From contig NMRA01000360.1 of NCBI GenBank assembly GCA_002633005.1, positions 61,854-125,853 of the forward strand: a stretch of DNA of 64,000 bases. Direction: 5' to 3'. This document shows, in pieces, positions 35,752 to 46,944 of the stretch; position 1 is the stretch's first letter; every line of letters begins with the position of its first letter. A program made the translations under genes and the position numbers. The stretch comes from Phoronis australis. Its lineage: Eukaryota > Phoronida > Phoronidae. The notes under the pieces were generated by a model. It did no database searches and was not told the DNA's origin. It saw nothing but the letters and a program-made list of their open reading frames with translations.

Positions 35752-35964
35752 AGTGGATAGAATTTTATACGTGTATGAAAATGAATTATTTACATTCGTA
35801 ATTATATCATTGTAATCTTAACATCAGTTTTTTTATTTATGTATTCGTGTATTTAATTGTATATAGACTTCTTTGTATTTTTTAACCCAGATCTAATGAC
35901 TCTTGGCGCTTTCTGGGTTATGTATATTCATTGTAATCTGAAGATTGCGTATTAAACATTAAAA
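35752..35964 (+). mobile_element. 5'-truncated LINE insertion with 24-bp target duplication
   Basis: The 24 bases beginning aaacctactaatagccaaac occur at 35728-35751 and again at 35965-35988, directly flanking this insert. The insert starts in a coding remnant (ILYVYENELFTFVIISL then stop), has a 3'UTR with the stem taacccaga / tctgggtta, and ends in an A-rich tail (aaacattaaaaa). These are the marks of target-primed reverse transcription by a non-LTR element. The exact duplication implies a fairly recent insertion. Confidence 0.85.
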
Positions 35965-35989
35965 AAACCTACTAATAGCCAAACGACGG

Positions 35990-37366
35990 CCACGTATTAC
36001 TTTCAGCAAAGTAGTTTTTGAGTCGCCAAGAAATTCTCAAACCCTTTACTTGTTTCTGGGGCTACGTGCGCGACAGACGAGTCGTCAGTCTCATGGCCAA
36101 CGTAAAGTGTAGGCTTACTCCAGCGATTCAAGTGCGTGAACTGACATGAGCGCACCACGAGCCCCCCAACTTGGCGAATTGGGCAAAAAAGGTCCGCCTC
36201 AGTGAAACAAGAAGTCCGAATAAACGAGACAAAAGTCCACAAAATCCACGGAAAGTCGGCGCGGATGCACGGTTCGTGGGCCTGAACTTGGTGGTCCCGT
36301 TTTTTTAGTCCTTGTTGATTTCTGTCAGTAAAAGGTCCGCATATCGAAAAGTTCGAGCCCCCTATATTTTAGGCTGGGTGCGCGCATGTATCATTTCGTA
36401 CTATTGGAGTCTTTCATTATCATATTACCGCAAACACTCAGTTCAACGAATGTGCTCACGTATGCGCCTACTCCCTATTTTTGAAGTGTTTCATAATAAG
36501 CGCTCAATGCTCTATTTACCAAGAGTTCCCCCTCAACTTTTGAGAATTTCCAATTAAGCGCTCACAGTTCAGGCTAGCGCCCATCATAGTTCACTAAAAA
36601 CGACCGCACATGGTTTGAAATTGACACGCAGCCTATATAGTGAGTCACTCTCATTTTACACAACAACAAATTCAGTTTTCACAGAAAACGTCTTTTCTCA
36701 ATTTGTAAAAAACAAAACCGGATTCGGGAATTATTTCGAGGTTTTTCATTTCATGGAAAACTAATTGTTGAATACTTAAACAGCATAACTCCAACATTTT
36801 TGTTGTGAAATTTGCACTGATTTGTACCCAGGCATCTGTTTACGTCATTCGGCTAGGGCAAAGTTTTACGGATTTTTTCAAGAGGATGTCTTTCAAACGT
36901 AGAGTTAAGTTGCAAAGTTTAGGCTGCGAATAAGAAATGGAGGGAGTTTGCACTCAAAGTTAGTTGGGATCATTAACGGCATTAAAGACAGCCATATAGC
37001 AAGGTATTTTTTCAACGAACTTTTTCTCCTTTTGCACATTGCAAACTCAGCCACTCTAATGCACGTGTTAGGGAGCACTGATTCAACTTTCACGTCAGCA
37101 ACAGCCTTTGAATGCCAGTTGTGAAGAACAGTAACGCCATACCTGAGTGTAAGAACTCAATTTTGCGACCTGCAATTTGTGAGTATTATCGCCGCGGGAA
37201 GAGCATAATCTTAACATTTTCTCAATGATCTAAAAGCTATTATGGCGCGTAAAATGGCGGGAAAATTTTGCAACCTAGCATTCATGAATTCGACCTGAAT
37301 TTTGAAAATGTGACCTGGGATTTTGGCTAGATCGCAAAATGCGACTTGGCGGCGATTTTCATAGCA
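35990..37366. other. Interior of the possible TIR element, nothing recognised
   Basis: AT-rich DNA; frames such as 36312-36557 have no motif. Just inside the right end, a minus-strand frame contains strings also seen at the left end. Confidence 0.4.
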
Positions 37367-37454
37367 TCGAGCCCTGAGTGGGTAGGTTTGTTTGGTCGTT
37401 TTCAATATCGTATCTCTCAGAAGTAGTGTTCTTTGCTGTGGCAATTATAATATA

Positions 37455-37482
37455 CCATTTTTGTCTTGCAGGAGTTAAAATA
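37455..37482 (+). promoter_or_regulatory. 5'UTR splice acceptor of the GT31 gene
   Basis: The pyrimidine tract ccatttttgtcttgcag ends at 37471 and is followed by gagttaaaataATG. It sets the start codon: the frame is open further upstream, but those codons would be intronic. Confidence 0.7.
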
Positions 37483-38685
37483 ATGAGGAACGTCCAAATC
37501 CATGCCTTGGTGGCCGTGCTATTCTTTTGGAACCTGGCGCTGCTTCATTACACGCATTTCACTAAAAATGAATGCGACACCACCCGAGATGCGCTCCATT
37601 CACAAGGCCTTAAATGGCGTGGGAAGATAGAAGACATACCCAGGTATGCAGCACAATCAAATTCACCAACGCAACTGGACGTGAAAGTTGAGAAAAATTG
37701 TGAGACCAAGTGCTCCACAATAATTAAAAAAGCCAACGGAAAGTCTGTCGAAGTAGTCTTTGAGTCCAACAAAATCAACAAAATGAGTGTTTTCCATTGC
37801 TATCCAATGTCCTTGAACTTCACCGGTTTAATTCGCCAGATCAGAGCGGGTGAAACGCCAGCATTTTCTTCAATAAATGCTCATCCGTACAAACCTCTGA
37901 CGACCGTGGATTGTGAAGACCAGAGCTATTTCGTGGTATACCTGATAAAAAGTCGGCCAGAAAATGTACAGGCAAGGAACGCTATTCGTGAAACTTGGGC
38001 CAATATAACTCAGATATCTAAATTTTCCATTAAGCATGTTTTTCTTTTAGGCTTGAGTACGAATCATAAGGTACTTGTACCTGTTATGAAAGAGCAGGAA
38101 AAATTCGGTGATATTCTTCAGGAGAACTTCGTGGATGTCTACCTCCATACACGTATCAAAATGACTATGGCGCTTCGCTGGGCAACTATTCACTGCTCAA
38201 AATCCTCGTTTTTAGTTCTCGTTGACGACGACGTTTTTATCGACCCATGGAAAGTGGTCAAATATTTAACTTCGCCTGAAGTTCAGGCTCAGGAAAGATT
38301 TTATTCAGGAACGTTGGCCCTGAAGTACCGCCCAAATCGCATAATGGCCTACAGATGGTACCTGTCACCGAGCGAGTATCCGTTTGAAGGTTTCCCACAA
38401 TTTCCTCCAACCGGAACTGTTTTTGTCAACATGGAGTTTGCTCGACAGTATGTCATTGCGTGGAAGTACATCAGTCCTGTACACTATGACGACGTCTATT
38501 TGGGAATAGTCGCACACAAACTCGGGGTTACGCCCTTGAACACAGATCTCGTAAAAGTATACTGCAACACAACTTACGTCGAAAAGCATTATTACGCCTC
38601 TTGTCTTGGGGAATTCAAACCGGCACGTCTGAAAACTCTTTGGAAAAAGCACGTGAACTTCCTGAGACATAAACTTGTAATTTAA
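37483..38685 (+). CDS. Beta-1,3-galactosyltransferase-type glycosyltransferase (GT31)
   Basis: An intact 400-residue type II membrane protein. The ATG at 37483 follows, by 11 bases, a strong splice acceptor (ttttgtcttgcag), so there is a non-coding first exon upstream and all coding sequence is in one exon, as is common in this family. A short cytoplasmic tail and a membrane anchor (about residues 5-24) are followed by a stem. The catalytic region has ARNAIRETWAN (~163), HVFLLGLS, the metal- and UDP-sugar-binding LVDDDVF (~246-252), FPPTGTVFVN and HYDDVYLG (~334-341), all in GT31 order. Three N-glycosylation sequons are present. It would act in the Golgi, adding a sugar in beta-1,3 linkage. 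GalNAc- or GlcNAc-transfer cannot be excluded. A poly(A) signal lies at 39173. Confidence 0.92.
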   Translation: MRNVQIHALVAVLFFWNLALLHYTHFTKNECDTTRDALHSQGLKWRGKIEDIPRYAAQSNSPTQLDVKVEKNCETKCSTIIKKANGKSVEVVFESNKINKMSVFHCYPMSLNFTGLIRQIRAGETPAFSSINAHPYKPLTTVDCEDQSYFVVYLIKSRPENVQARNAIRETWANITQISKFSIKHVFLLGLSTNHKVLVPVMKEQEKFGDILQENFVDVYLHTRIKMTMALRWATIHCSKSSFLVLVDDDVFIDPWKVVKYLTSPEVQAQERFYSGTLALKYRPNRIMAYRWYLSPSEYPFEGFPQFPPTGTVFVNMEFARQYVIAWKYISPVHYDDVYLGIVAHKLGVTPLNTDLVKVYCNTTYVEKHYYASCLGEFKPARLKTLWKKHVNFLRHKLVI

Positions 38686-39725
38686 ATCCGCGTTTCTAAA
38701 GGACTTGTTAATTGGAATTCTGAATAACAAGCATCACCAAATCAAAAATTCTTTAGCAATGCACGAGCACTTGAACAGGGGTCGAATAGGTCCCTGAGGA
38801 GCAACCCAAGGTCATGGCTTGTGCAGGATAGACGGTATATAGCCAGCTAGCCGATCATACTGGTTTGAACTCGAAAGATGAATGCTTTCGACTGAAGTGA
38901 ACGGTGATATATTGGTTACCTGTCCGAGCGTGCTTGAACATCCGCTATCTTCAATGACATGTTATAGAGTTTATGCTGCTTCTGGATAGCAGCGGCTTCA
39001 CTTCACCATTACAGTTGTTGACACGTCATGCGACCATATCACATTTGATTCCCTTTGGTCGTTGCCGAGCCATATGGACATGCAGTGTCCTGTCAGAGAT
39101 AATGCTGCCAGTCTTTTGTTATGGTCTAGCGAAATCAGTCAAGACGTCTGAGTCGTATTATTCCAAACCATAAATAAATGCATTATAAAAAAATCTGAAA
39201 GTAGTATAATATCGCTCCCTATTGGAGAGCTGTCACAATAACAAAAATGTCTCGATATAGGACTACCTTCTGCCGCATCACCACATATATGGAATGAGGT
39301 CCTATGAATTGAAGATGAACGACACTAGGAATTCCGTATTGGCACGTCTTGGTCCGGACATTTATCGTACAGATGATGTATGGAATGGGAATGAGACGGA
39401 AAATTATAATGAATCATTTAATTTTTTGTTGGATGCCTTGTACTCTTGCATGTGGAATGCATCAATTTAGTATATTCAAATGATTACCGCAACCGCAAGA
39501 TCCAATGACATTTCTCCATAAATGGAAGAAAAACCTGGTGCAACTAATTGGGAGGTCCGAATATTACTTCGCTCTCTTAACATATGAGAACCCATGTTAC
39601 ATGATCAATCTAAGTATTAAGTCCCGTTGCATCGTGAAAGCGTGTAAGGGTGTGAGCAGACGAACTTTTTTCTTGTTGGTCAGATATTAAGGCCATGTCC
39701 TATAAATTCTAAAAAGACTGTTGCG
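38686..39725 (+). other. Probable 3'UTR and spacer
   Basis: The first 490 bp may be the 3'UTR of the glycosyltransferase gene, ending after aataaa at 39173-39178. The rest is unremarkable apart from a short frame at about 39270 (LPSAASPHIWNEV) that could be a transposon scrap. Confidence 0.45.
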
Positions 39726-39726
39726 A

Positions 39727-41340
39727 AGGAGGAGAGAATGCTACCCAAAAAACAACCTATTTTGTTTCAATTTAGATGGAGTAGTTCTACTCGATAACGG
39801 CACGTTCGGTTGAGTTACCTGGCACCTGACGGCAGACGGAGGTACTGAAATTATCTAATGACGCAATTGGTTTCACACGCAGTCTGTTCAGCAGTGCACA
39901 ACACGGGTTACTGGTGTCAGCTTATCGTTGGAATTCATCGTTTAACACCAATAAATCATCAAAGTTCGATGTAAAACCCTTAAAAATACACCGAGTTCTT
40001 ATAAAAACGTGTTGTTTTATTTCGCTGTTACGGATTTAGTGGTATTTGGTCACACCATAGCCTACAAAGTTCGGCAGGCCAATTTACCAAGGTCCGTAGC
40101 AGGAGTTTGGGATCTGTTCGGGGATAAATTCGAACTATTCTTCCGTGAAATACAGAAAGGAGAACCTAGATTTGTGTTGTTTAGACTTGTGATTCGGAAC
40201 CCGATCAGGTCCGTCGCGGCCGGACTGACCCGTTATCCCGGCCTGTGGCTCGGACCCCGGTCAGGCCCGTCGCGGCCGCCGGGACTCACCGGGCACGAAC
40301 ATAAACCGGCTTGAGTTGGAAACTAAACCTCCAGTCACGAAAAGATTATGAAAGTGAGCCAAAGAAATAATGTGCTCTTAATTATTTATGTGAATTAGCC
40401 ACCAAACTGAAAATCTACTCACTTGTCGGGGGCCGCGAAGTCGGGTTCACCTTCCACAGACCGTCACAGGGCAAAGCCTTGTTCAGTAACAATGATTTGA
40501 ATAATGTATTTGTATTTCTAAGTAAAGATTCCCCTAACATGTGACCATAGCATATAAAATCGAGTAATTGTTTCACAACAGCTTTCTGTCAGCAAACACT
40601 GAATTAGCATGCGCTCAGTCACAAGGCCTCGGCGCCCGGTCAATTACCTTTGTTGCCGGCAACAAAAGTCGGTAACGCAGGGGTTTATGCATTGCTGGCT
40701 TCTCAACATTTGCACTCACGAATACTACAACGGCATTGCAAATTGTATCTAATGAGACAGACTTTGTTTCAGTTTTATATAAGCATTGGTTAGGATGAGA
40801 ATAATTCATTTTGAAACAGAACGTAGAACAATATACGTCTCAGTACATGGCAACTCGCCCGGCGCCAATCCCGACTTAGTCAAGAGCAATACACTGATCA
40901 AGAAATATTAGAAAGGCGCCGTGAACATGCACAGGCAAGGGAACGTATGGATAGTTCTTTGGTAAGCCGGAATTCGTCAGAGAAATCACTGTCGACGAAA
41001 TGCCGGCCACGGCCTCATACTTGCTATTAACAGCGTACCTTTCATTCTTCACTACCGCGAGCCACTTCCTAAGCATTTCGGCTCTCGAGAAAGTCGAAAA
41101 AACAATTTCCCTGCTTTCTTCACAGCTTCATAGTTCGAACAAGCGGGAAAGATGCATCGCAATACAGCGGCATTCACTCTGCAGACGAAGCACTGACGTC
41201 GCTGCGTCGTTTCTCACCTTCCTCACAGTTAACGCGATACCTTCCGGCAAGGTGAGGTCGACCGTATAAGAGGTGATGTGGATATAGACCGATTAAGACG
41301 GTAAAAAAGACTAATTAAATCGGGTGGCATTCTCCTTTAA
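39727..41340 (+). mobile_element. TTAA-type DNA transposon, long copy 2
   Basis: The left end is aaggaggagagaatgctaccc (slightly altered) and the right end gggtggcattctcctttaa. It is collinear with the copy at 27944-29459 but carries about 150 bp extra around 40030-40180 (tagcctacaaagttcggcag), and has a duplicated GC-rich segment at 40195-40275. The P2X7-like relic at about 40850-40960 has an internal deletion. It has no transposase. Confidence 0.85.
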
Positions 41341-41589
41341 CATAATCGTAAATTATGAAAAGTTAAAATCAGCATGTTGGAACTTCATGTCCTCACGAAG
41401 GTGTTCGAAACCAAATCAATGCTGGGTGACATGGCCGTATTTCCCTCGACAGATTCAACGCTTATGGGATAAGAAGAATATAGTCACTTGTTCGTGTTTT
41501 TTTTTCTGAAAAAATAACGTTTTACGGAGGTTGTCGTAACATACACAAACGCGAAATGTTTCGCTCGAGACTTACAATTTCTGTTTTTT

Positions 41590-42580
41590 CATTCTATTAG
41601 CTGCGGAAGTGATTTTTGCAAATGAGGGCTCGTGCGTTATATAACAGGTTGAATACAATGGAATGCAATATTTTGAGTGAAGCCCAAGAGGGTTTTTGCA
41701 AAGAGTACTTAGCTGTTGACAACGTGTTTATTTTAAATACTCTGGTTTAAAAATACAATAGCAAGTGTAGAGTGTTGTAACATTTTATTGTATTTTGTCG
41801 ATTTAAAAGAAGCATTCGACTATGTGTGGTCCGAATGATTACAGTATCAGCTAAGTAGTCTCGATGTTGAGGGAAAATGTACACAGGGTTGAAAACCAGT
41901 GTGTATGAAAATGTTAAATCGTGTGTCCTGGTTCCTGATGCAGGTTACGCGTAAATGGATGGATTGATAGATAGTGCATGTACAGGGTACAAATACAATT
42001 CGTCATTTTCCGTTCCACGTGATAATGTACTATGCACGATAACGTCACACGGAAATGGAGGAACTTGGTATCGAATAAGCATGCAATGAAAAGATTGGTT
42101 TGTGGTACATGAAAATTACGTGTAAATAAATCTAAAACAAAAATTATAAGTTTTTAGAAAGGGTAGTATTCTGCGATATTACGAACAGTTGAAGATATTT
42201 GTCAAAAGATTAATGTGGCATCTGAATACAATTATTCAGGCATAACATTCTTGACAAAATATATCTTAAGGTCGAAAAACATTTTCCAAAGAACGTGGTA
42301 CCTGGTTACAATTACTTAGGCGTAACATTCTGGACAAATAGTGTCTGCTTGTACTAAGGTCCAAAAACAATTAACGAAAAAGCATTATATGAAAAGTATA
42401 CTTTGTCTACGTTACAGCGTCATCACGGTGGAAGTTTTATTATCTGCTTTAGAAATATGGAGCTCTCATGAAACCAAACACATCGAACAGCTGATTACAT
42501 GCTCTACAAATGTCTGTGTCAACTTAGCTAAAGTGTCTCAAATGCTGGTGCTAGACATGAGTATGGAAGAACTATTGTAA
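41590..42580 (+). pseudogene. Non-LTR retrotransposon polymerase relic
   Basis: Broken frames give ARALYNRLNTMECNILSEAQ, EGFCKEYLAVDNVFILNTL and, after frame changes, FKRSIRL-type motif A residues and VYENVKSCVLVPD. These are the fingers and palm of a LINE polymerase. The tail frame 42341-42580 (RYSVITVEVLLSALEIW) continues it. Several stops are present. A string shared with 47190-47225 (gtatttccctcgaca) suggests the relic at 46.9-47.8 kb is the 3' part of the same family. Confidence 0.7.
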
Positions 42581-42604
42581 AACGTTTCGTTTTGCTCAGA
42601 ATTA

Positions 42605-43420
42605 TTAATCACTGGTTCTGAGGCCTGTTTCATGAAAGTGACTTAAGACTTTTAGACAAAATTTGGTCTTTTACTCCCACAATTGTTGAGAAAGGTTGAG
42701 CCAACTAAATATGATGTATGGCAATTTTGAGTTAGGGGAAAAAGGCAGAGTATTAGCCACTGATCTAGAAATAATTTAATAATTTACAGAAGTTATTTCA
42801 GTAACAATCAGGGTATTTCATTTTGCTCAAGTAAGAATCAATTATTTTTTAGAAATAGTTGTTTGGAACGTAAGACCATATTTCAGTCTAAAAACTGGGA
42901 CACTTTTGACGAAACAGATCTTTGCAATAACGGAGCCATAGATATATTAGCAATGTGTTATTTTAATGGCCTTGAAATGCTGTTGATGAATCAAGGCTAA
43001 GGCACATGCAGGCACATTTTATTGTTATTACTTTTGGAAATACAGTGTCATTGTCGTTGTTATTGTTGGTTTATCGTGATTGTGAATGTTATTGTTGGAC
43101 TTGGGCCGAAAAATGTTGGCCTTCTCTAAGCGTGGTTCTGAAACTGAAATGTACCCGCAACTTTCCACATTTTTTATATCACTTTGATATGCACTTCAAA
43201 TATGCATTTTTCTTACGCCACCAAAGGCAATTTTTTGTGAAAAGCAGTTAATACAAAAAAGAGGCAAAGTTTGCACATCATAATAAATCTTGCCTATCCA
43301 ATGATAATTTCAATTGAGAAAAAAATAAAAATGTAAAAATGACGAAAAGCTACTTTTTAAAAATAAATCTGGGTGCCACCTAGGTATTAACCATTTACAT
43401 TATTGAACCTAAAACTACAC
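42605..43420. other. Intergenic, no feature seen
   Basis: Probably degraded retrotransposon DNA, but no motif could be read. Confidence 0.4.
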
Positions 43421-43424
43421 TTAA

Positions 43425-43525
43425 AAAAAACAGTGCAGGTGGTCTGATGTCATTTGCGGTGCATCAGACGTGCGCAGGCCTCATGGTTGGGCCCATTGCA
43501 CAATCCACCTGAGCAAATGCACGAG
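43425..43525 (-). repeat. SINE tail fragment
   Basis: On the minus strand gtgcaatgggcccaaccatg is followed by ggcctgcgcacgtctgatgc and a T-rich tail. The same order is found in the longer SINE at 52925-53135. The tRNA head is missing here. Confidence 0.55.
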
Positions 43526-43912
43526 AGCCCAATTATGGCTCCTCGTGAAGAAAGTTTTCAAGTCTGCCAATCTCCTTTAGGAAAATGGACAGACGAGGAA
43601 ATGATAATAATAATCGCATAAGATGTAGGAGTTAATCTAGGATATTAAATGTGGCGCACTGGTAGGCTAAAAATAAATGTTATATAAGTTGCACGATCAC
43701 ATATTTTTACTTCACAGACTTTTCTTGCACTTGCAACTTATACTTTTAAGAGTTTCAGGTGAAGCACAGGATAATAACATCCACTACATGCTAATCCTAC
43801 CGTGTTGCGCTTACCATCCAAATCCGTTTAGTTCCGGCGCAAGCATGGACTGACCAATTTTATGACACCAAGATGCCAGCTAAGTGGGGCGAAATGCAGC
43901 TTTATTGTTTGT
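43526..43912. other. Intergenic, no feature seen
   Basis: Nothing recognised. Confidence 0.4.
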
Positions 43913-43913
43913 G

Positions 43914-44003
43914 TCACCAAGGAAACTGCACGGTCGTATGGTGTAGTTATACTTTGCTTCACCAAGGAAGCTGCATGGTCATACGGTGTAGTTATACTCT
44001 GCG
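43914..44003 (+). repeat. Tandem duplication, 45 bp x 2
   Basis: The unit tcaccaaggaaactgcacgg...tgtagttatactttgct is repeated immediately with four differences. Because 45 is a multiple of three, both copies read in one frame (VTKETARSYGVVILC, FTKEAAWSYGVVILC), but the frame has no wider coding support. Confidence 0.7.
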
Positions 44004-44505
44004 TCAAAACACTGTGTCATTTTAAGTGTTATACTCATTCGTAAGCGAGTGTTGCGAAAACTCTTCCATTATCAATAAAGTTGGCAATCTTTGTCCGGTT
44101 GTAGTAATTTTACATAAACAGCACAGTCTTATAAAATACACAAATATGAGCTCATATTAACACGGAATGATGCGTACCACGATAGTATTTAGAACTTTTA
44201 AAATACGTTTTAAGAAAACATTTCCCATCAGCTGAGTACAACTGATTTGTAGTTCCCCCCAAAATAAATTAGTATTTCAGGAAAGTTTCCGTACACATTC
44301 ACTGCTTTAATATAATGCAGATTTTCATTTTTGTAATTGTCATATGCAAATTTAGGATCTCCTGTAATGAAAAATTAGTTACTTTTGTTTTCATTTTTTG
44401 TATTAATTGACTGTTACAATTAGTACAAGCTTCAAGCATCTTTTTCTTGGGGGTAAAGTTTTTGGATTTTTACTCAATTTATTTACACAGAAATCATCTT
44501 TTTGT
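44004..44505. other. Intergenic, no feature seen
   Basis: AT-rich DNA upstream of the Copia fragment, with no integrase motif recognisable. Confidence 0.4.
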
Positions 44506-44507
44506 GA

Positions 44508-45010
44508 ATATGGCTGGGGTTAGGTGGCCCCAGGTGTACAATCAAAAGATTGTCGTCTATGATCCGGGGAGCAAGAAAGCAGTAGTGAGTCGTGATGTGA
44601 TTTTTGATGAAAATAAGTTAGGTCTACCAAAACCAAACGAGCAGGCTAGTGGAGACATTTCTAAAATCCAACTGTAGAGTTGTCCCCTTCTGTCAAATCA
44701 CTGACACCTAGGAATGACAGTAGTGAACTTCGACGTTCGGATCGTACACGTCAACCTCCTGTTAGGTATGTTTTTCATGAATACAGTAAGGGGGTTGAGC
44801 ATCAGGTTTTACATGTTGCTGATGTAGTCGAATCCTTGGCCTACTCTGAAGCTCTGTCAAGCTCTCAGTCTACACAGTGGTTTCGTGCTGTCAATGAAGA
44901 GTATCAATCTCTTATACAAAATAACGTAGAAAATATATCTGAAACTAAATAAGGCTATCCAGATCCTCTCAAGGATGCTATTGTTTCACGAAATGTAAAA
45001 TATATATAGG
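44508..45010 (+). pseudogene. Copia-type retrotransposon Pol fragment
   Basis: The frame 44447-44677 contains YNQKIVVYDPGSKKAVVSRD followed by VIFDEN. This is the conserved segment just after the Copia integrase core. The next frame gives LRRSDRTRQPPVRY and then WFRAVNEEYQSLIQNN, the start of the Copia polymerase, and ends with a drifted GYPDPLKDAIVSRN. The polymerase catalytic part, protease and LTRs are absent, so this is an internal scrap. A frame change near 44680 splits it. Confidence 0.8.
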
Positions 45011-45019
45011 TAACTAAAG

Positions 45020-46660
45020 CAACAATAATGGATCAACTGAAATTTTCCGATATAATAACATCCTTCGTCAACAGAAACGGAAATAATGTAAAATCAAACA
45101 ATATAAACAATTGACATTTAATATGTGGCGTAATGAATATGATACATGTAGCGGAAAAAATCAAGGATATAATTTAAGACGTTTTTATGTTCAATCCATT
45201 AGGTTAAAGTGTATTGAGCTGATATATCCAAAATTGTTCTCTACTGGGGTATTGGAGTTTTTCTATTATTTGTACAGAAAGATCTTAAAGATTATGCTTT
45301 TTGGAATTGAAATGATTACCTATAGTATCTGTTTTTATGTATTTCATTTATGACATTTCTCAACATAAAGTCTCATTTTTAGATGTAACGGTTATCCTTA
45401 GTAAAGATAAATTAGAAACTGACTTATTCTGTAATGAAACTGACAAACAGCAATATCTGTCATATCACTCGTGTCATCCCTTAACACCTTCTCATTTGAA
45501 ATGAGCTTTTCTCAAATAAATGAGCTTCGAAAAAAGGACTTAAATTGAATACTTTCATTGTAAGAAAAGCCTGTCACATAGCCTTGCCCTTAGACTTCGA
45601 CGCATTTGTTCAGAAGAAACTTCCTTTAATAATCGTTTAAAAGATCTCGAACACTATTTAGTTCAACGTCATTTCCCCTTGCATTTTATACACAATTTGA
45701 CAAAAGTCCGCTCAATCACAAGAAATGAATCTTTAAGAATTAAAACAAAAGGCAATAGCCTACTACTAATAGAATACCTTTCATAACTATGTTCAATCCA
45801 TGTTTAAACGGAATTAGCCACGTCTTGAGAAAACATCTTTCCGCGCTGCATATTTTCCTTCAAATGAAAAACCTATTTCCTCATCCACCTATAATTTCTT
45901 GGAGAAAATGTAAAAATCTAAAAGATTATTTAGTTAAAGCAAACATGGACAAACCTATGTGGACAAACTGACACCTATTGGCAACACACAATGTAGCCTT
46001 GGTACAAAGCTGTATACCAAATATACAGCTTTGCGCCGTTTTGGGAAAAAGTGGTAAGATAAAATCTGACACAAAATTAGGGTCATTAACAACTACAGTC
46101 TTCCTTGAGTAAACTAAATTATTCATCGGTGTTGGAAAATGGCGTTCTGCCGTTAATTCTGCTCTTAAAGTTGTGGAACGATCTTCTGCGTCGGCTTTCG
46201 GCGCCATGAAATATTGCGTCATCTATTGGCCAGTTTCTTTTTCGCCGATTCTTCAATAAAATGTTGTTCTTTCACTAGGTTGCGTACACGTCACAACAAA
46301 TTATTGGAACTGGTTTCATTTTGTTATAAGTTTTTAGAATTTCGATTCCGAAAAATCGAATTTCAGAACAATTTTTACTGCTGCGAAGTTGTCGCAAAAA
46401 TTTAGAAAATGGCACGTGCGCGTGACACGAGCTTACTGTTTTCGAAACGACAACATTCTTTTCATTGTTAAATAAAACAACAAGAATGGATCAACTGAAA
46501 TTTTCGGATATGATAACATCCTTCGTCAACAGAAACAGAAATAAAGTAAAATCAAACGCTATATGACAATTGACATTTAAGATGTGGCGTAATGAATATG
46601 ATACATTGTTGCGGAAAAAATTCAAGGATATAATTTAAGAAGTTTTTATGTTATTTTCTT
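45020..46660 (+). mobile_element. Penelope-like element, truncated, with flanking direct repeats
   Basis: About 175 bp starting atggatcaactgaaattttc is present at 45028-45200 and again at 46484-46655, in direct orientation, like the pseudo-LTRs of Penelope elements. Between them, broken frames give DISQHKVSFLDVTVILSKDK (45345), HSLALRLRRICSEE (45580) and, in the frame at 45789, GISHVLRKHLSALHIF and PPIISWRKCKNLKDYLVKA. This matches the polymerase C-terminus and linker of Penelope-like elements. The catalytic palm and a GIY-YIG endonuclease are not recognised. Confidence 0.75.
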
Positions 46661-46706
46661 GAAACTTTTCCGCAAAAATGTGTCATATTCATTACGCCAG
46701 ATTTTT
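46576..46706. repeat. Inverted repeat at the end of the second pseudo-LTR
   Basis: The sequence gtggcgtaatgaatatgata with its continuation to ttcaag is matched in reverse by cttgaaacttttccgcaaaa...cattacgcca at 46660-46706. The arms are ~42 bp with a 40-50-bp spacer. This could be an inverted, truncated third pseudo-LTR copy, a known arrangement in Penelope-like elements. Confidence 0.65.
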
Positions 46707-46944
46707 CAAGTACTTCACCCAGACTGTTCACATGGCGGATCACATCCTATATGTATGTACTTGCGTGTTAGGTTGCAAGTTTTCTCTTGAAAAAGAAACA
46801 GTTTTAAAAGTAATGCTTTATTTCTTGAAAGAGGTAACAAAGATGAAAACAATGGCAACTGACCAGTGAAATTGTAACATCTCCTGGAAATAGTTAAAAA
46901 CAACAATATTTTGATATTTTAATTTCCTAGGAATCGGCGCATGA

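Larger units (their letters stand above)
35096..37376. mobile_element. Possible TIR element with CAGGGCTCGA ends
   Basis: The left end cagggctcga (35096-35105) and right end tcgagccctg (37367-37376) are perfect inverted repeats. Next to each lie related strings: the palindrome gtcgcaaaatgcgac near 35180 and gatcgcaaaatgcgac near 37330, plus gaaaatgtgacctgg-type repeats. Gene-like frames inside are short and unrecognised. The two ends might instead belong to separate insertions, because no clear target duplication was found. The right end lies only about 95 bp before the splice acceptor of the glycosyltransferase gene. Confidence 0.45.

Noticed and set aside
45020-46655. LTRs of the neighbouring Copia fragment
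   Set aside because: The direct repeats flank Penelope-type coding remnants, and the Copia piece lies outside them.
45020-46660. Hammerhead ribozyme in the Penelope-like repeats
   Set aside because: I looked for the ctgatga and gaaa core boxes at suitable spacing and did not find them.
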